A stretch of DNA of 64,000 nt. It comes from Jeotgalibacillus salarius (lineage in GTDB: Bacteria; Bacillota; Bacilli; Bacillales; Jeotgalibacillaceae). How positions within the stretch are numbered: position 1 is the stretch's first letter; each line of letters opens with the position of its first letter. The stretch spans positions 248,001-312,000 of the forward strand of contig NZ_SORX01000002.1 in assembly GCF_004405125.1 (NCBI RefSeq), read 5' to 3'. The translations under genes were made by a program, and so were the position numbers. Of this stretch, positions 43,106-54,433 are shown in pieces. The notes under the pieces are model-generated. The model did not search any database. It saw only the letters and a list, made by a program, of their open reading frames with translations, and was not told the origin of the DNA.

Positions 43106-44167
43106 TTAAGAACTTCTATTCACATGACTGAACTGCTCCCCGGTATCAACTTCTCCAAAGATCTTCGTAACAGGATATCTTTCTCCTGCAAGCCAGTCTT
43201 TAAAATTAATTGTAAGCGGAACTGCATTTTCTCCCGCCCCAAAGATCACATTCAAATGGATCGGATCATACACAACTGTATGAATGGTTCCAGACCAGCT
43301 GCCGTAATTCTTTTTAAAAATTCCGTACGTTGGATCATTAAAACGATAAAAAGCTTCTATCGCCGTATCTGTGAATGCTGATTGATCATAGATGTTTTGG
43401 AGCCTTGCTTTAGATTCTTTCAGCTGATACCGGTTTTCATTCACTTTCTCAGCTGTTTGAAAATGGTTTGTACAGGCGATATCTGTGATCTGAGGTCTTA
43501 TTGCAACTCCAAGCGGTGAAGCTTCAACGATTGCGTGATTACCTTGTGCATCAAAAACAGTATAGTTAAAAGCGTGACGATGAGGAATTTCTTTCAACAT
43601 ACTTACAGCTTCCTGAGTAGTAGCACAACTGTCCAGAAGAAATCTTGCAATGACTGAACAGGTGAAACCCTCACCTGGATTTTTTCGATTAACAAAGTGG
43701 AATCCCACACACAGACCTTTTTCATTCATCCCGTCTATTCTGCCGATCATTCTTCCTGCTACTCCAATTGAAGCATAACCATTATCCGGCTGCCAGATCA
43801 TTAACCGTCCTTCATAAGTCTTAGGGTGATAATCATAATTTCTGACAAAGAAACCATTTTTCATCAGGACTGAGCAGCCTGACTTTTTCCAATCCTGTTG
43901 CCACCCCGAGTACTCGTGAACTACATCTTCAAAAGGCCATTTTAATTCACTGCTTAGTCCGTATAGTTCATCCCACAAACCCGGAGCAAATGCTTTAATA
44001 TATGATTCAGCTTTTATCCTGTCAAGCTGATATGCTTTTTTTGAACTTTCTCTTCTTTTTAAATGAGTTTGATAGAGTGGAGTCTGTTGAAAAAGTGCCC
44101 CTGCTCTCTGGCCCAGCTGATAATAAGATCCTTTTCCCTTAATCACGTCAATATGAAATTTCTGCAT
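43106..44167 (-). CDS. C45-family (acyl-CoA:6-APA acyltransferase-like) Ntn hydrolase
   Basis: A 353-residue protein of the C45/choloylglycine hydrolase type. The nucleophile Cys is in KKSGCSVLMKNGFFVRNYDYHP (about residue 100), where the proenzyme would cut before the Cys. GMNEKGLCVGFHFV and ACTNHF follow as in the Ntn hydrolase fold. The substrate could be an acyl-amino acid, penicillin-like amide or another amide. ATG 44167 is preferred because AAAGGA and GGTG lie upstream; an ATG nine codons earlier has no ribosome site. Divergent from sda. Confidence 0.85.
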   Translation of the reverse strand: MQKFHIDVIKGKGSYYQLGQRAGALFQQTPLYQTHLKRRESSKKAYQLDRIKAESYIKAFAPGLWDELYGLSSELKWPFEDVVHEYSGWQQDWKKSGCSVLMKNGFFVRNYDYHPKTYEGRLMIWQPDNGYASIGVAGRMIGRIDGMNEKGLCVGFHFVNRKNPGEGFTCSVIARFLLDSCATTQEAVSMLKEIPHRHAFNYTVFDAQGNHAIVEASPLGVAIRPQITDIACTNHFQTAEKVNENRYQLKESKARLQNIYDQSAFTDTAIEAFYRFNDPTYGIFKKNYGSWSGTIHTVVYDPIHLNVIFGAGENAVPLTINFKDWLAGERYPVTKIFGEVDTGEQFSHVNRSS

Positions 44168-44268
44168 AACAGCACCATGTCCTTTTAGCTTCATTATGAT
44201 TCAGCTCGAAGTTTCTTTCCAGTTTCAATACGGAAATATAACAATTGGATAACATCTCTGATTTTATG

Positions 44269-44297
44269 TTGAAGATCATATATGTAGCAAGTATAAT
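44269..44297 (+). promoter_or_regulatory. Sigma-A promoter of the sda-like gene
   Basis: TTGAAG (44269-44274), 17-base spacer, TATAAT (44292-44297). Transcription should start near 44304. Confidence 0.75.
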
Positions 44298-44301
44298 ATC
44301 G

Positions 44302-44330
44302 TTAATGGAAAGTTTAGAATATTCCATTAA
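44302..44330 (+). repeat. Inverted repeat at the sda-like transcription start
   Basis: TTAATGGAA and TTCCATTAA separated by 11 bases, starting just after the -10 element. It could be a repressor operator or a 5' hairpin that stabilises the mRNA. Confidence 0.5.
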
Positions 44331-44356
44331 AGTAATCACTAAGGAGGTTCTATCCA

Positions 44357-44491
44357 TTGAAAATTTTGAGTAACGAACAGCTTATTTCTGCTTATCGGGA
44401 CGCTGAGAAACATGGAGAACACGATACACAGGTGATTTTAAAAAAAGAAATTCAAAAAAGAGGCATATTCGCCGGCAGACATCGAAAATAG
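44357..44491 (+). CDS. sda: Sda-like sporulation histidine kinase inhibitor, 44 residues
   Basis: TTG 44357 follows AAGGAGG at nine bases. The product starts MKILSNEQLISAYRDAEKHG and continues VILKKEIQKRGIF, which aligns with Bacillus Sda: LSDELLIESY at the start and IELIENEIKRR later, giving the helical hairpin that binds KinA. In Bacillus subtilis Sda blocks sporulation when replication is disturbed, and DnaA controls its promoter. A promoter and terminator frame the gene. A very weak DnaA-box-like TTATCCAAT lies upstream (44244-44252, minus). Confidence 0.78.
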   Translation: MKILSNEQLISAYRDAEKHGEHDTQVILKKEIQKRGIFAGRHRK

Positions 44492-44495
44492 GTAT

Positions 44496-44535
44496 GAAGA
44501 ACACGCAGCTTCAAATACTGCGTGTTCTTCTTTGT
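44496..44535 (+). terminator. Terminator after sda
   Basis: Stem GAAGAACACGCAG / CTGCGTGTTCTTC with a nine-base loop, then TTTG. Confidence 0.88.
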
Positions 44536-44552
44536 TTCACTGAGCCTGTTGA

Positions 44553-44592
44553 TAAAAAAAGGTTTGTCCAAGAACTGATTGGACAAACCTTT
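44553..44592 (-). terminator. Terminator of odhA-odhB
   Basis: Stem AGGTTTGTCCAA / TTGGACAAACCT with a seven-base loop; seven T follow on the minus strand. Confidence 0.92.
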
Positions 44593-44603
44593 TTCTAATA
44601 TAA

Positions 44604-45905
44604 TCAACCTTCTAGTAATAGGTCTTCAGGGTTTTCTAATAGTTCTTTCACCATTTTAAGGAAACCTACAGCGTCACTACCATCAATAATACGGTGATCA
44701 TAAGACATCGCAATATACATCATTGGACGGTTTTCGCTTCTTTCTGCATCAATTGCTACTGGCCGAAGCTGAATTGTATGCATACCCAGAATACCTACCT
44801 GTGGACCATTCAGGATCGGGGTCGACAGCAATGAACCGAATACGCCACCATTTGTGATCGTAAATGAGCCACCCTGTAAATCACTCAGCTGAAGCTTTTT
44901 ATTTTTTGCTTTTTTTGCAAGATTAACAATTTCCTGTTCAATCTCTGCAAAGTTTTTACGGTCACAGTCTCTAACAATAGGAACGACCAGACCATCTTCA
45001 GTAGATACTGCAACTCCAACATCATAATAGTGCTTCAATACAATTTCTTCACCATCAATCTCTGCATTCACATAAGGATACTTCTTAAGTGCTGCCACAA
45101 CTGCCTTCGTGAAGAATGACATAAATCCAAGTCGCACATCATGTGTTTCATTAAACTTATCTTTTTTACGTTTTCTAAGATCCATCACATTCGTCATGTC
45201 GATTTCATTAAATGTCGTCAGCATAGCAGCTGTCTGTTGTACTTCTACCAGACGGTTTGCAATTGTTTTACGTCTGCGTGACATTTTTTCTCTGGTCACT
45301 GGCTTACCGTCATCTTTCTTCGCAGCGGGTGCATCCTGTTTTTTAGGTGCAGCTTCCTGTTTTTTCTCCTGCTTTTCAGATCCATGCGCTTCAACATCCT
45401 GTTTTCTGACACGTCCCATTGGATCAACAGTTGAAACGTCAGACAAGTCAATTCCTTTTTCACGGGCAAGCTTACGGGCTGAAGGTGAAGCAATTGTACG
45501 TTCTTTTTTGCCAGTACTTTCCTGTTTTTCATCTTGTTGTTTTTCTTTCTCATCTGAAGATTTCTCTTCCTTCTCTTGCTTTTCTTCAGGTTCAGATTTT
45601 TCTTTAGATTTTTCTTCAGACTTAGATTCCTCAGCTTTTTTATCTTCTGAAGATGTATCTCCGCCACCTTCTCCAGCTTCAACAATCGCGATTACCTGTC
45701 CAACTTCAACAGTGTCGCCTTCTTCAGCCTTTAGTTCTTTTATGACGCCCGCTTCTTCAGAAATTACTTCTACGTTAACTTTGTCGGTTTCAAGTTCAAC
45801 GATGTATTCACCTTTTTCAACTTCATCACCTGGCTGTTTTAGCCATTGTGCAATGGTACCTTCTGTAATTGATTCTGCTAATTCTGGAACTTTAATTTCT
45901 GCCAC
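44604..45905 (-). CDS. odhB: 2-oxoglutarate dehydrogenase E2 (dihydrolipoyl succinyltransferase)
   Basis: A 433-residue E2 subunit. One lipoyl domain (lipoyl-Lys in ETDKVNVEV, residue about 42), a long Glu/Lys-rich linker (about 80-130), a peripheral subunit-binding domain ([20 protein letters not shown]) and the catalytic domain with [12 protein letters not shown]. It transfers the succinyl group to CoA. GTG 45905 has AGGAGG eight bases before. Second gene of odhA-odhB. The E3 gene is elsewhere. Confidence 0.96.
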   Translation of the reverse strand: MAEIKVPELAESITEGTIAQWLKQPGDEVEKGEYIVELETDKVNVEVISEEAGVIKELKAEEGDTVEVGQVIAIVEAGEGGGDTSSEDKKAEESKSEEKSKEKSEPEEKQEKEEKSSDEKEKQQDEKQESTGKKERTIASPSARKLAREKGIDLSDVSTVDPMGRVRKQDVEAHGSEKQEKKQEAAPKKQDAPAAKKDDGKPVTREKMSRRRKTIANRLVEVQQTAAMLTTFNEIDMTNVMDLRKRKKDKFNETHDVRLGFMSFFTKAVVAALKKYPYVNAEIDGEEIVLKHYYDVGVAVSTEDGLVVPIVRDCDRKNFAEIEQEIVNLAKKAKNKKLQLSDLQGGSFTITNGGVFGSLLSTPILNGPQVGILGMHTIQLRPVAIDAERSENRPMMYIAMSYDHRIIDGSDAVGFLKMVKELLENPEDLLLEG

Positions 45906-45919
45906 TGTGTCTTCCTCCT

Positions 45920-48739
45920 CTATTCTTTCCCTTTTACGACTGATTTTTCAAGTATACGCTGCTGTTCTTTTTTGTGTACTGTCGGGTCGCCTTCAGCTGG
46001 GCTGCTTCGGCGGCGTCTGCCTATATAAGATACTTCAGATCCTTCTGGTGCAAGATCTTTCAGGCGCGGCTCTACGAATGTCCATGCCCCCATGTTCTTT
46101 GGTTCTTCTTGTACCCAGATAATTTCTTTTAAGTTCTTATAACGGCTGAAGACTTCTTCAAGCTGTTCCATTGGGAATGGATAGAGTTCTTCAACACGAA
46201 CCAGATGTAGCCAGTCGTTATTGTCTTCTTTTTCTGCGCGTTCAATTAAATCGATACCTACTTTACCGGATGAAAGGACAACTCTTTCTACGGCATCCTC
46301 CTTTTTACCAAGTGAAGGATGTTCTAAAATAGGTGAAAAACCGCCTTCAGAAAGTTCTTCAACACTCCGTGATACAATTGGATGTCTCAACAGGCTTTTT
46401 GGCGTCATGATGACTAGCGGCCGGACTTCTTCTTTTTTAAGAATCGCAGCCTGTCTTCTAAGAATATGGAAATATTGCGCTGAACTTGTCAGGTTTGCAA
46501 CTGTCCAGTTGTTTTCTGCAGCTAGTGTCAAAAATCTTTCCATTCTTCCTGAAGAGTGTTCAGGACCCTGACCCTCATAGCCGTGTGGGAGCAGCATGAC
46601 TAGACCGGATTTTTGACCCCATTTAGCACGGCTTGATGATACAAACTGATCAAACATCACCTGTGCCATATTCGCAAAGTCGCCGTACTGGGCTTCCCAC
46701 AGAACGAGTGTTTCTTTTGAGAATACGTTGTATCCATATTCAAACCCTACGACTGCAGCCTCAGTTAACGGGCTGTTGTATACACAGAATGAAGCATTTG
46801 CATCAGAAATATGATGAAGCGGTGTTAGTTCTTCTCCATTTTTTTCATCATGTAAAACAAGGTGTCTGTGCGCAAAAGTACCGCGCTGGGAATCCTGTCC
46901 GCTTAAACGGATTGGTGTACCATCCTGAATAATACTTCCGAAAGCTAAAGTTTCTGCATGTGCCCAGTCAACTTTACCATCTTTTTCAAAAGGATCATTT
47001 CTTCTCTGAAGAATTTTTTCCAGCTTTTTAAAGATATTAAATCCTTCTGGGAAATTTAATAAGTCTTCATTCAGTTTCTTCAGCCTGTCGTATTCGACAG
47101 CTGTTGAAATATCGTAAAGCATAGATTGTACATCTTCAGGAGGGTTCATATCAGTATCCGGATCTTTTTCTGATTTAGGTACTGTATCATAAGCTTTTTG
47201 CAGTTTAGCTGTATTTTCTTCGATTATTTTTTCAGCTTCATCTTCAGACAGAGTCTGATTAGAAATTAATTTTTCCTGATACAGTTTACGAACATTATCA
47301 TGTGTTTTAATATACTGATATAAATCAGGATTTGTGACCATTGGTTCATCCATTTCGTTATGACCGAAACGTCTGTAGCCGATCAGGTCAATTACAAAGT
47401 CTTTACCAAATTCCGCTCGATATTTACTTGCCATAATGGCTGCTGCCAGGCATGCTTCAGGATCATCAGCATTAACATGGATAATCGGTACTTCAAAACC
47501 TTTTGCAGTATCAGAGGCATATCTTGTAGATCTCGAATCAAATGATTCAGTTGTAAAACCAATCATATTATTAGCAATGATGTGGATCGATCCGCCTGTA
47601 TGGTAGCCTCTCAGCTGACTCATGTTCAGTGTTTCTGCAACTATACCCTGTCCAGGAAATGCTGCATCCCCGTGAATCATAATAGCCAAAGAAGCCTGTT
47701 CTTCCAAATCAGGTATCCCTGCACTCGTGCGAGTTTCCTGAGCAGCTCTTGTATACCCCGCTACAATTGGACTTACTACTTCAAGGTGGCTCGGGTTGTT
47801 TGCAAGAGTTACACGCGTTTTTGCTTCGTCTTTGCTGACATTCCGGTCAGCTCCAAGGTGGTATTTCACATCTCCTGTCCAACCGTATGTAATGCCGGTA
47901 GAGCCTTCAGACGGAATCAAATCCTTACTTGGAGCGTGTTGAAACTCAGCAAAAATCATCTCATAAGGTTTTTCCAGTACGTGAGCAAGTACATTCAAAC
48001 GGCCTCGGTGTGCCATACCAATATTAATAGATGATGCACCTTTTTCGACCGTAAATTGAATGATCTCATCCAGCAGTGGAACCATTGTATCCAAACCTTC
48101 GATAGAAAAACGTTTTTGTCCGACAAACGTCTTGTGAACGAAACTTTCAAATCCTTCTACTTCTACAAGTCTTTTTAAGATACTTTTTTTCTTTTCATCC
48201 TGAATCTTTGCGTCCAGTGAACCGGATTCAATGTAATTTTTCAGCCATTTTTTCTCTTTTCGATCATGGACATGTGAATATTCAAAAGCAATTGTTTTCG
48301 TGTACATTTTTCTTAAATATTCAATGGCTTCATATCCATTCGTTACTTCATCAGTAGAATTTTCAATCAGAACATCAACCGGAATTTTCTCTAAGTCTTC
48401 CTTAGTCAGGTTGTGACTCTCCAGGTCAATTCTTTCTGTGTCTTTCTTCTTGTCATGAAGCGGATTTATATCAGCAGCAAGATGTCCGTAAGAACGGATA
48501 TTTTCTGCAAGCTGAACTGCAGCAATTACTTTGCTGTAATCAGTTCCTTCAATCGCTACTTCGGATTGTTTCGACTTCTCTTTGTACGGAGAGCCATTTT
48601 CTTTAAAATATTGCTGTAATTCTTCATCAACAAGAGATGGGTCTTCTTGATAAAGGTCGTACATTTCCATCATATAGCCCAGGTTTGGGCCTGAAAAAGT
48701 TAACTCTGATGGATTCTGCTGCTCCGACTGTTTTCTCAT
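45920..48739 (-). CDS. odhA: 2-oxoglutarate dehydrogenase E1
   Basis: A 939-residue thiamin diphosphate enzyme that decarboxylates 2-oxoglutarate in the TCA cycle. Visible are [22 protein letters not shown], the ThDP/Mg2+ motif [20 protein letters not shown] ending in [18 protein letters not shown], and the second half with [20 protein letters not shown] and [22 protein letters not shown] 48739 has TTGGAGG eight bases before; an upstream in-frame start lacks a site. Fourteen bases separate it from odhB. Confidence 0.96.
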   Translation of the reverse strand: MRKQSEQQNPSELTFSGPNLGYMMEMYDLYQEDPSLVDEELQQYFKENGSPYKEKSKQSEVAIEGTDYSKVIAAVQLAENIRSYGHLAADINPLHDKKKDTERIDLESHNLTKEDLEKIPVDVLIENSTDEVTNGYEAIEYLRKMYTKTIAFEYSHVHDRKEKKWLKNYIESGSLDAKIQDEKKKSILKRLVEVEGFESFVHKTFVGQKRFSIEGLDTMVPLLDEIIQFTVEKGASSINIGMAHRGRLNVLAHVLEKPYEMIFAEFQHAPSKDLIPSEGSTGITYGWTGDVKYHLGADRNVSKDEAKTRVTLANNPSHLEVVSPIVAGYTRAAQETRTSAGIPDLEEQASLAIMIHGDAAFPGQGIVAETLNMSQLRGYHTGGSIHIIANNMIGFTTESFDSRSTRYASDTAKGFEVPIIHVNADDPEACLAAAIMASKYRAEFGKDFVIDLIGYRRFGHNEMDEPMVTNPDLYQYIKTHDNVRKLYQEKLISNQTLSEDEAEKIIEENTAKLQKAYDTVPKSEKDPDTDMNPPEDVQSMLYDISTAVEYDRLKKLNEDLLNFPEGFNIFKKLEKILQRRNDPFEKDGKVDWAHAETLAFGSIIQDGTPIRLSGQDSQRGTFAHRHLVLHDEKNGEELTPLHHISDANASFCVYNSPLTEAAVVGFEYGYNVFSKETLVLWEAQYGDFANMAQVMFDQFVSSSRAKWGQKSGLVMLLPHGYEGQGPEHSSGRMERFLTLAAENNWTVANLTSSAQYFHILRRQAAILKKEEVRPLVIMTPKSLLRHPIVSRSVEELSEGGFSPILEHPSLGKKEDAVERVVLSSGKVGIDLIERAEKEDNNDWLHLVRVEELYPFPMEQLEEVFSRYKNLKEIIWVQEEPKNMGAWTFVEPRLKDLAPEGSEVSYIGRRRRSSPAEGDPTVHKKEQQRILEKSVVKGKE

Positions 48740-48939
48740 TTTGAAAACCTCCAACGTATTGGACAAATCACCTTAATCGTCATAAGGGGATTTGCTATGT
48801 AAATATAGTAATTATAGAGAGCTAAAACGCTTACAGAGCCATTTTATCACTGTAAAGGAACGAGTTAAAGCGTTTCGATCGATTTTTTCAAAATTTTATG
48901 CATTAAAAAATGAATACAAACTCGATATTGAGGAGCTTT

Positions 48940-50340
48940 TCACCCCTCTTCAGCTGACAAAATACTTAATTTTACGACAGTGTGTCCAGGCTTACTATCA
49001 ACTTTAACATCTGCTCCATACATTTCGAGCAATCTTTTAGCGATAGATAATCCTAACCCATTACCACCCATATCACGGCTTCGTGACTTCTCAACTCTGT
49101 AGAATCTGTCAAAAATAAATGGAAGGTTTTCTTCGGGTATGCCATCTCCATAATCTTCAATCGTAATCTCATATTTCTCACTTTTTTTAATACCTGTTAC
49201 CAATACTTTTTTATCTTGAGAAGAATATTTAACCGCGTTCTCAATAAAAATAATTAATATTTGTTCGAGATGTCCGGCTTCTATAGACGCTTGTCCTTTG
49301 GTTGTTTCTACTACAAATTCACGATTTTCATATATTGCCTTCATTTTATTCGTAGTTTCCATGATCACTTTGTCACAATCGGCAGGTACTACTTCTTCAA
49401 GCTGCAGCTCTCTGTCTGCCCTGGACAACATCAGCAGATCACTTACTAATTTTTTTATACGATTTATTTCCTGCAAAGATATTTCCAGCGATTCTTCGAG
49501 TATATCCGGATCCTTTTTTCCCCATCGCTGAATGAGGTTCAAATGACCTTCAATAATTTGCAGAGGTGTTCTCATTTCGTGTGAAGCGTCTTCAGTGAAC
49601 TGTTTTTGTTTGATAAAGTTTTTTTCAAGTTCTGCCATCATATCGTTAAATATTTCGATTAACCCTCCTACTTCATCCTGGTAAGCAGGTTCTGGGAGCT
49701 GGCGCTGAAAACCCTCTTCCTGTGTTTTTTTCATCGTTCTCCCGAGCTGTGTAATCGGCTTGATGAAAGAACCTGATAGAAGATATGCAGCATATGAGCT
49801 GAATAGGAGAGCCGCAATCAGAAGAATCATTGATAAAAAAATCATGTAGTTTAATTGAGCTGTATACGCATTCAGTGGATGTATAATTTCAATATATCCA
49901 CTAAACCCATTAGAGTTTACAGGCGTTCTGCCTACCAAAGCTGAAGTGCCATTTAGTCTTTCTCTGGAAATATCTGTATCTGATACCCGGATGAAAGGGA
50001 CTGAGAGGTTTGTTTCAGAACGCTGAATCTGATAGATTTCAAAACCATCCTCATTATAAAAATGAATGACTTGACCTCTTTCATAAATTTGTTCTGCCAG
50101 TTCTCTCCCTTCGTTAATTTCGTTAGTTGTAACGAGAGGGTTTCTATTCTCATAAAAATCTTTCAAATCTGTCAGAACCTCTGTCAGCGTATTTCTTTCC
50201 TCCTGAATCATCCACTGACTCATCGCGACAATTAATATGACACTGAAGCATGTGAATGCAAGAAAAATTGTTGCTGAAGCTGATAGCATCCATTTCCACC
50301 TGATAGATAGTTTATTCCAACTAACACTTAGTCTATTCAT
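48940..50340 (-). CDS. arlS: Sensor histidine kinase ArlS type
   Basis: A 466-residue membrane kinase: helix at about 17-38, an extracellular domain (about 40-160), second helix (about 163-190), HAMP ([20 protein letters not shown]), HisKA with phospho-His in [17 protein letters not shown], and HATPase motifs IENAVKYSS (N box), [10 protein letters not shown] (G1), [13 protein letters not shown] and [13 protein letters not shown] (G2). It overlaps the arlR stop (ATGA). Position next to odhA-odhB equals Staphylococcus, supporting ArlS; Bacillus YkoH is related. Confidence 0.92.
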   Translation of the reverse strand: MNRLSVSWNKLSIRWKWMLSASATIFLAFTCFSVILIVAMSQWMIQEERNTLTEVLTDLKDFYENRNPLVTTNEINEGRELAEQIYERGQVIHFYNEDGFEIYQIQRSETNLSVPFIRVSDTDISRERLNGTSALVGRTPVNSNGFSGYIEIIHPLNAYTAQLNYMIFLSMILLIAALLFSSYAAYLLSGSFIKPITQLGRTMKKTQEEGFQRQLPEPAYQDEVGGLIEIFNDMMAELEKNFIKQKQFTEDASHEMRTPLQIIEGHLNLIQRWGKKDPDILEESLEISLQEINRIKKLVSDLLMLSRADRELQLEEVVPADCDKVIMETTNKMKAIYENREFVVETTKGQASIEAGHLEQILIIFIENAVKYSSQDKKVLVTGIKKSEKYEITIEDYGDGIPEENLPFIFDRFYRVEKSRSRDMGGNGLGLSIAKRLLEMYGADVKVDSKPGHTVVKLSILSAEEG

Positions 50341-51008
50341 GTTCTTATCACGTAACCGGTTCCACGAACAGTTTCAATATATTCAGAAGGCCGATCCGGG
50401 TCAATCTTATTTCTTAGGTGTCTAATATAAACATCGACAACATTTGTTTCGGCATCGGCATCATAGCCCCATACTTTTTCAATGATCCTGTCCCTCGTCA
50501 GGACAATATCTTTATTTTCAAGCAGCATTTTTAAAAGATCAAATTCTTTTTTTGTTAAAGGAATCTCTTCACCGTCTTTTTCCACTTTGTATGATTTTGA
50601 TTTTAAGATCAGGTCCTTATGATTCAGAGTATCCTGAGTATCTTTTCCTGTTCTTCTGGTTAACGCACGCATCCTCGCAAGCAGTTCTTCTATCGCAAAC
50701 GGCTTCACAATATAATCGTCTGCTCCACTGTCCAGACCCGATACCCGATCCATGACACCGTCTTTAGCTGTAATCATTATAATTGGCATATCTTCAGACT
50801 GCCTGATTCTTCTGCAGATTTCCATCCCGCTGAGTGACGGAAGCATCAAATCCAGCAGAATCAAATCAAATGATTCAGTGAGCGCTCTGTTTAATCCGTC
50901 TCTTCCATCATACTCTGTTACAACTTTATATCCTTCATACTTTAATTCTAGCTCAATAAACCTTGCCAGGTTCTTTTCATCTTCTATAACTAAAATACGA
51001 TTTTCCAT
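50337..51008 (-). CDS. arlR: Response regulator ArlR type (OmpR family)
   Basis: A 223-residue regulator. Receiver: acidic pocket DEKNLARF, phospho-Asp in [14 protein letters not shown], conserved Lys in [17 protein letters not shown]. The C-terminal winged helix has [58 protein letters not shown] precedes ATG. It is cotranscribed with arlS. In Staphylococcus ArlRS controls surface and virulence functions; targets here are not visible. Confidence 0.94.
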   Translation of the reverse strand: MENRILVIEDEKNLARFIELELKYEGYKVVTEYDGRDGLNRALTESFDLILLDLMLPSLSGMEICRRIRQSEDMPIIMITAKDGVMDRVSGLDSGADDYIVKPFAIEELLARMRALTRRTGKDTQDTLNHKDLILKSKSYKVEKDGEEIPLTKKEFDLLKMLLENKDIVLTRDRIIEKVWGYDADAETNVVDVYIRHLRNKIDPDRPSEYIETVRGTGYVIRT

Positions 51009-51052
51009 CTGACCGCCACCTTTTAAAGTGATTGTACATTCTATTCTATATC

Positions 51053-51082
51053 AAAAACCGGTTTCCTCACAGGAAACCGGTT
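51053..51082 (-). terminator. Terminator of the trp operon
   Basis: Stem AACCGGTTTCCT / AGGAAACCGGTT with a three-base loop; T-run on the minus strand. It separates trpA from arlR. Confidence 0.9.
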
Positions 51083-51090
51083 AATGTTCT

Positions 51091-51867
51091 TTATTTAACT
51101 GCTGCATGTATCAGTTTTTCTATATCTTTCTGTTGTTTTTTAAATTGCAAATCAACAATCTTACTGCCAACAATGACACCATCACTAAATGAAGAGATTT
51201 CCTTTACTTGTTCAGGAGTTGAAATCCCGAATCCTGCCAGGACAGGTACTGAGCTGTAGTTTTTAAGCCGTTTAATAAAGTTCTCAAGTTTGTCACTAAT
51301 ATTTGCGCGCTCTCCAGTGGTCCCCGTAACGGATACTGCATAAAGAAAGCCTTCCGAAGCTTCTGCTAATGTTTTAATCCTGGATTCCGGGCTGGTTAAA
51401 GTAACAAGCTGAATCAATGCAAGGTCAGTTTGACTGATATATTGACTGATCAGGGAATTCTGCTCATAAGGCAGATCAGGTATGATTAAGCCTGATACTC
51501 CTGCCTGTTCAATATCAGTGAAGACTTTATTTAAGCCGTATTTATACATAGGGTTAATATACGTCATTAAAACGATTGGAACGGTAAGTACATCTTTTAA
51601 TGAAGTCAGTGCCTCGAGAACTTTATGAAGTGAGGCTCCGTTCTTCAATGCCCGTTTCCCGGCTTCCTGTATAACAGGGCCGTCGGCTGCAGGATCTGAA
51701 AAAGGGATACCAAGTTCTATGACAGTAGCACCGCTTTCCTGCAAAAAGATTAATTGGTCTTTCAATTCCTCAATTGAGGGATCACCGGCCATAATATAAG
51801 GAACAAATGCTTTAGATCCCTGTTCATTGATTTGTTCAATTGCATGTTTGATATCCGTTTTTCCCAT
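51091..51867 (-). CDS. trpA: Tryptophan synthase alpha subunit
   Basis: A 258-residue TIM barrel that cleaves indole-3-glycerol phosphate. Catalytic acids are in VIELGIPFSDPAADGPVIQ (Asp) and FVPYIMAGDPSIEE (region of Glu49); GTTGERANI and GFGISTPEQV form the phosphate site. Its ATG overlaps the trpB stop (TAATG). Last gene of trpEGDCFBA. Confidence 0.96.
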   Translation of the reverse strand: MGKTDIKHAIEQINEQGSKAFVPYIMAGDPSIEELKDQLIFLQESGATVIELGIPFSDPAADGPVIQEAGKRALKNGASLHKVLEALTSLKDVLTVPIVLMTYINPMYKYGLNKVFTDIEQAGVSGLIIPDLPYEQNSLISQYISQTDLALIQLVTLTSPESRIKTLAEASEGFLYAVSVTGTTGERANISDKLENFIKRLKNYSSVPVLAGFGISTPEQVKEISSFSDGVIVGSKIVDLQFKKQQKDIEKLIHAAVK

Positions 51868-53066
51868 TATTTTTCATCCTCCAGCGCTGCTTTAACTGTA
51901 TTAACATCTTTATCCCCGCGTCCTGATAAGCAAATCACAATGATGTCTTCAGCACTGCCATTTTTTGCTTTCTTAACAGCCTCTGATACGGCATGAGCAC
52001 TCTCTAGTGCAGGAATAATTCCCTCCGTTTTTGAGAGCAGCTGAAGTGCTTCAAGAGCCTCATCATCCGTGATTGACTCATATTTCACTCTTTTAATTTC
52101 ATGTAAATAACTATGTTCAGGACCAACGCCCGGATAATCAAGGCCGGCAGATATTGAATGTGCTTCCTGTATCTGTCCATCTTCATTTTGCAGCAGGTAC
52201 ATCATTGATCCGTGCAAAATGCCAACTTCGCCGGCAGTAAGCGTTGCAGCATGTTTATTCGTATGAACACCCGAACCTGCAGCTTCAACACCTGTTAATT
52301 TAACATCTGACTCATTAATAAATGGGTAAAACATCCCGATCGCATTGCTTCCACCACCAATACAGGCAATGATTTCATCAGGGAGTCGTCCTTCTTTTTC
52401 AATGATCTGTTTTTTTGTTTCAGTTCCAATTACACTCTGGAAATCACGTACCATTTCAGGAAATGGATGAGGTCCCAGCACAGAACCGATGATATAGTGT
52501 GTATCTTCAACGTTTGCGACCCAGTATCTCATTGCTTCGTTGACAGCGTCTTTTAATGTCCCGCTTCCCTGAGAAACTGATTCGACTTTAGCGCCGAGCA
52601 GCTCCATTCGGAAGACATTCAATTCCTGTCTTCTAATGTCTTCTTTTCCCATAAAAATGACACATTCTAAATTAAGCAGGGCACATACGGTAGCAGTTGC
52701 AACGCCATGCTGCCCTGCACCTGTCTCAGCGACAATTTTCCGTTTCCCCATTTTAACAGCCAGAAGCGCCTGACCGATTGTGTTATTAATTTTGTGCGCA
52801 CCGGTATGATTTAAATCTTCTCTTTTAAGATAAATCTTAGAACCGCCTATTTTTTTTGTCAGATTTTCAGCATAATAAAGCGGCGTTTCTCTGCCAACAT
52901 AGTCTTTCAAATAGTGATTCAGTTCTTTTTGAAAATCAGGATCTTCTTTTGCATCTCTGTATGCCTGTTCAAGGTCAATGACTGACTGCATCAGTGTTTC
53001 AGGTACAAAACGACCGCCAAATTGTCCAAACTGTCCATTGAGATCCGGCTGAGTATAAGTTGTCAT
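51867..53066 (-). CDS. trpB: Tryptophan synthase beta subunit
   Basis: A 399-residue PLP enzyme that joins indole and serine. PLP-Lys is in [18 protein letters not shown], the substrate glutamate is in [16 protein letters not shown], and [10 protein letters not shown] is the phosphate loop. AGAGGAG precedes ATG. One base after the trpF stop. Confidence 0.97.
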   Translation of the reverse strand: MTTYTQPDLNGQFGQFGGRFVPETLMQSVIDLEQAYRDAKEDPDFQKELNHYLKDYVGRETPLYYAENLTKKIGGSKIYLKREDLNHTGAHKINNTIGQALLAVKMGKRKIVAETGAGQHGVATATVCALLNLECVIFMGKEDIRRQELNVFRMELLGAKVESVSQGSGTLKDAVNEAMRYWVANVEDTHYIIGSVLGPHPFPEMVRDFQSVIGTETKKQIIEKEGRLPDEIIACIGGGSNAIGMFYPFINESDVKLTGVEAAGSGVHTNKHAATLTAGEVGILHGSMMYLLQNEDGQIQEAHSISAGLDYPGVGPEHSYLHEIKRVKYESITDDEALEALQLLSKTEGIIPALESAHAVSEAVKKAKNGSAEDIIVICLSGRGDKDVNTVKAALEDEK

Positions 53067-53067
53067 G

Positions 53068-53667
53068 CTAACAGCTCCTCTTTGCTTCTTTTATGAATGC
53101 ATGTATTTTTGAATGATCTTTTTGAAGATTCGTTTCTACACCGCTCGAGACATCAACACCAATGGGTGATGTTTCACTGATAGCTTTTGAAACATTTTCC
53201 GGTGTTAATCCCCCGGCAAGAATAAATTGCTGATCAGTCTGTTTTAGAATTGACCAGTCAAATGTGTGGCCGCTTCCTCCCCGGTAATCCGCCCCCGGTG
53301 CATCTGCCAGAATATGCTTCACCTGATACAATTGCATGCTGACAATATCCGATTGGTCTCTTATGCTGAAAGCTTTTATAACAGGTCTTGGCATTGAGTC
53401 GCAAAAATCCGGTGTTTCTTCTCCGTGAAGTTGAATCAGATCCAGCTTTACTGTTTCAACAGCTTGCTGAATTTCATCAAGTGTTGGATTAACAAAGACT
53501 CCAACTTTTAACACGGAAGGTGGAACATCCTTGCTTATATGAGCAGCCTGTTCAAATGATATTTTTCGTTTACTTTCAGCAAATATAAAGCCTACATAAT
53601 CTGCACCACTCTTGACTGCTGCATCAACATCTTCACGATTCATCAGTCCACATATTTTAACGAGCAT
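53068..53667 (-). CDS. trpF: Phosphoribosylanthranilate isomerase
   Basis: A 199-residue TIM barrel for the Amadori step. It begins [18 protein letters not shown] with the catalytic Cys in KICG and has the catalytic Asp in [28 protein letters not shown] and GVDVSSGVE follow. ATG 53667 is chosen; GTG 53676 is also possible. Both overlap the end of trpC, and no clear ribosome site is seen, so translation is probably coupled. Confidence 0.94.
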   Translation of the reverse strand: MLVKICGLMNREDVDAAVKSGADYVGFIFAESKRKISFEQAAHISKDVPPSVLKVGVFVNPTLDEIQQAVETVKLDLIQLHGEETPDFCDSMPRPVIKAFSIRDQSDIVSMQLYQVKHILADAPGADYRGGSGHTFDWSILKQTDQQFILAGGLTPENVSKAISETSPIGVDVSSGVETNLQKDHSKIHAFIKEAKRSC

Positions 53668-54433
53668 GCAGATCACGCTTCAGTGGAACCTGTAAAGATT
53701 TCAGCAAATCTCCAGGTTTATCTGTTTTCATTAATGACTCGCCTACCAGTACAGCTGATGCACCTGTATCTGCAGCTTTTTTTGCATCTTCAGATGAAAA
53801 AATTCCACTCTCACTGACAAAAGATAATCCAGCTTCAGTAATGATTTCTCCGAGCTTTTCACTTATTTTCAGATCTACTTCAAACGTTTTAAGGTTACGG
53901 TTATTTACACCAATAATTTCTGCATTCGCACGAAGAGCACGCTGAAGTTCATCTTGATTATGAACTTCTACGAGCACGGATAATTTTAATGACTTAGCGT
54001 GCTGGTATAGTTCATTTAACTCCTCGTCTGTTAATGCAGCGACAATGAGCAGGATGATCGATGCACCGGCATTTGCTGCTCTGTCAATCTGCTTTTTATC
54101 AATCATAAAGTCTTTACAAAGAACCGGAATATTAACCGCTTCAGCAACAGCTTTCAAGTCATCAAAAGAACCCTGGAAAAAGGATTCATCTGTCAGTACC
54201 GAGATGGCAGACGCGCCATTTTCCTCGTAAATTTTTGCCTGGACAACCGGATCCATATCTGGATTAATGAGTCCTTTTGATGGGGAAGCCCTTTTGATTT
54301 CTGCAACGACACCCATGTAATCCTTGTTATGAATATGAAATGGGAGCGGGTTTATATGGTCAGTCGAATAAACTGACGGGTAATCTTTTAGTTCTTCTTT
54401 CTTTTTTTCGATAATTGTATCCAGAATTGTCAA
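53657..54433 (-). CDS. trpC: Indole-3-glycerol phosphate synthase
   Basis: A 258-residue TIM barrel closing the indole ring. VAEIKRASPSKGLI, ASAISVLTDESFFQGS, VLCKDFMID, VEVHN, IGVNNRNLKTFEVD and VSESGIFS are family signatures, with Lys and Glu catalytic residues in place. TTG start 54433, with GGTGG just before, right after the trpD stop (TAATTG). Confidence 0.96.
   Translation of the reverse strand: MTILDTIIEKKKEELKDYPSVYSTDHINPLPFHIHNKDYMGVVAEIKRASPSKGLINPDMDPVVQAKIYEENGASAISVLTDESFFQGSFDDLKAVAEAVNIPVLCKDFMIDKKQIDRAANAGASIILLIVAALTDEELNELYQHAKSLKLSVLVEVHNQDELQRALRANAEIIGVNNRNLKTFEVDLKISEKLGEIITEAGLSFVSESGIFSSEDAKKAADTGASAVLVGESLMKTDKPGDLLKSLQVPLKRDLHAR

Noticed and set aside
44244-44252. 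DnaA box upstream of sda (TTATCCAAT on the minus strand)
   Set aside because: Two mismatches to TTATNCACA and only one copy, so not enough for a call.
45109-46122. Open frame of 337 codons on the plus strand opposite odhB and the end of odhA
   Set aside because: It is antisense to the low-complexity Glu/Lys linker and catalytic domain of odhB. Its Ser/Phe/Cys-rich product is a mirror of that sequence, and it has no ribosome site of its own.
48820-48845. cre-like half sites upstream of odhA (minus strand TGTAAGCGTTTTAG)
   Set aside because: The last two conserved bases (CA) do not match; control of odhA by CcpA is plausible but not supported by this site.
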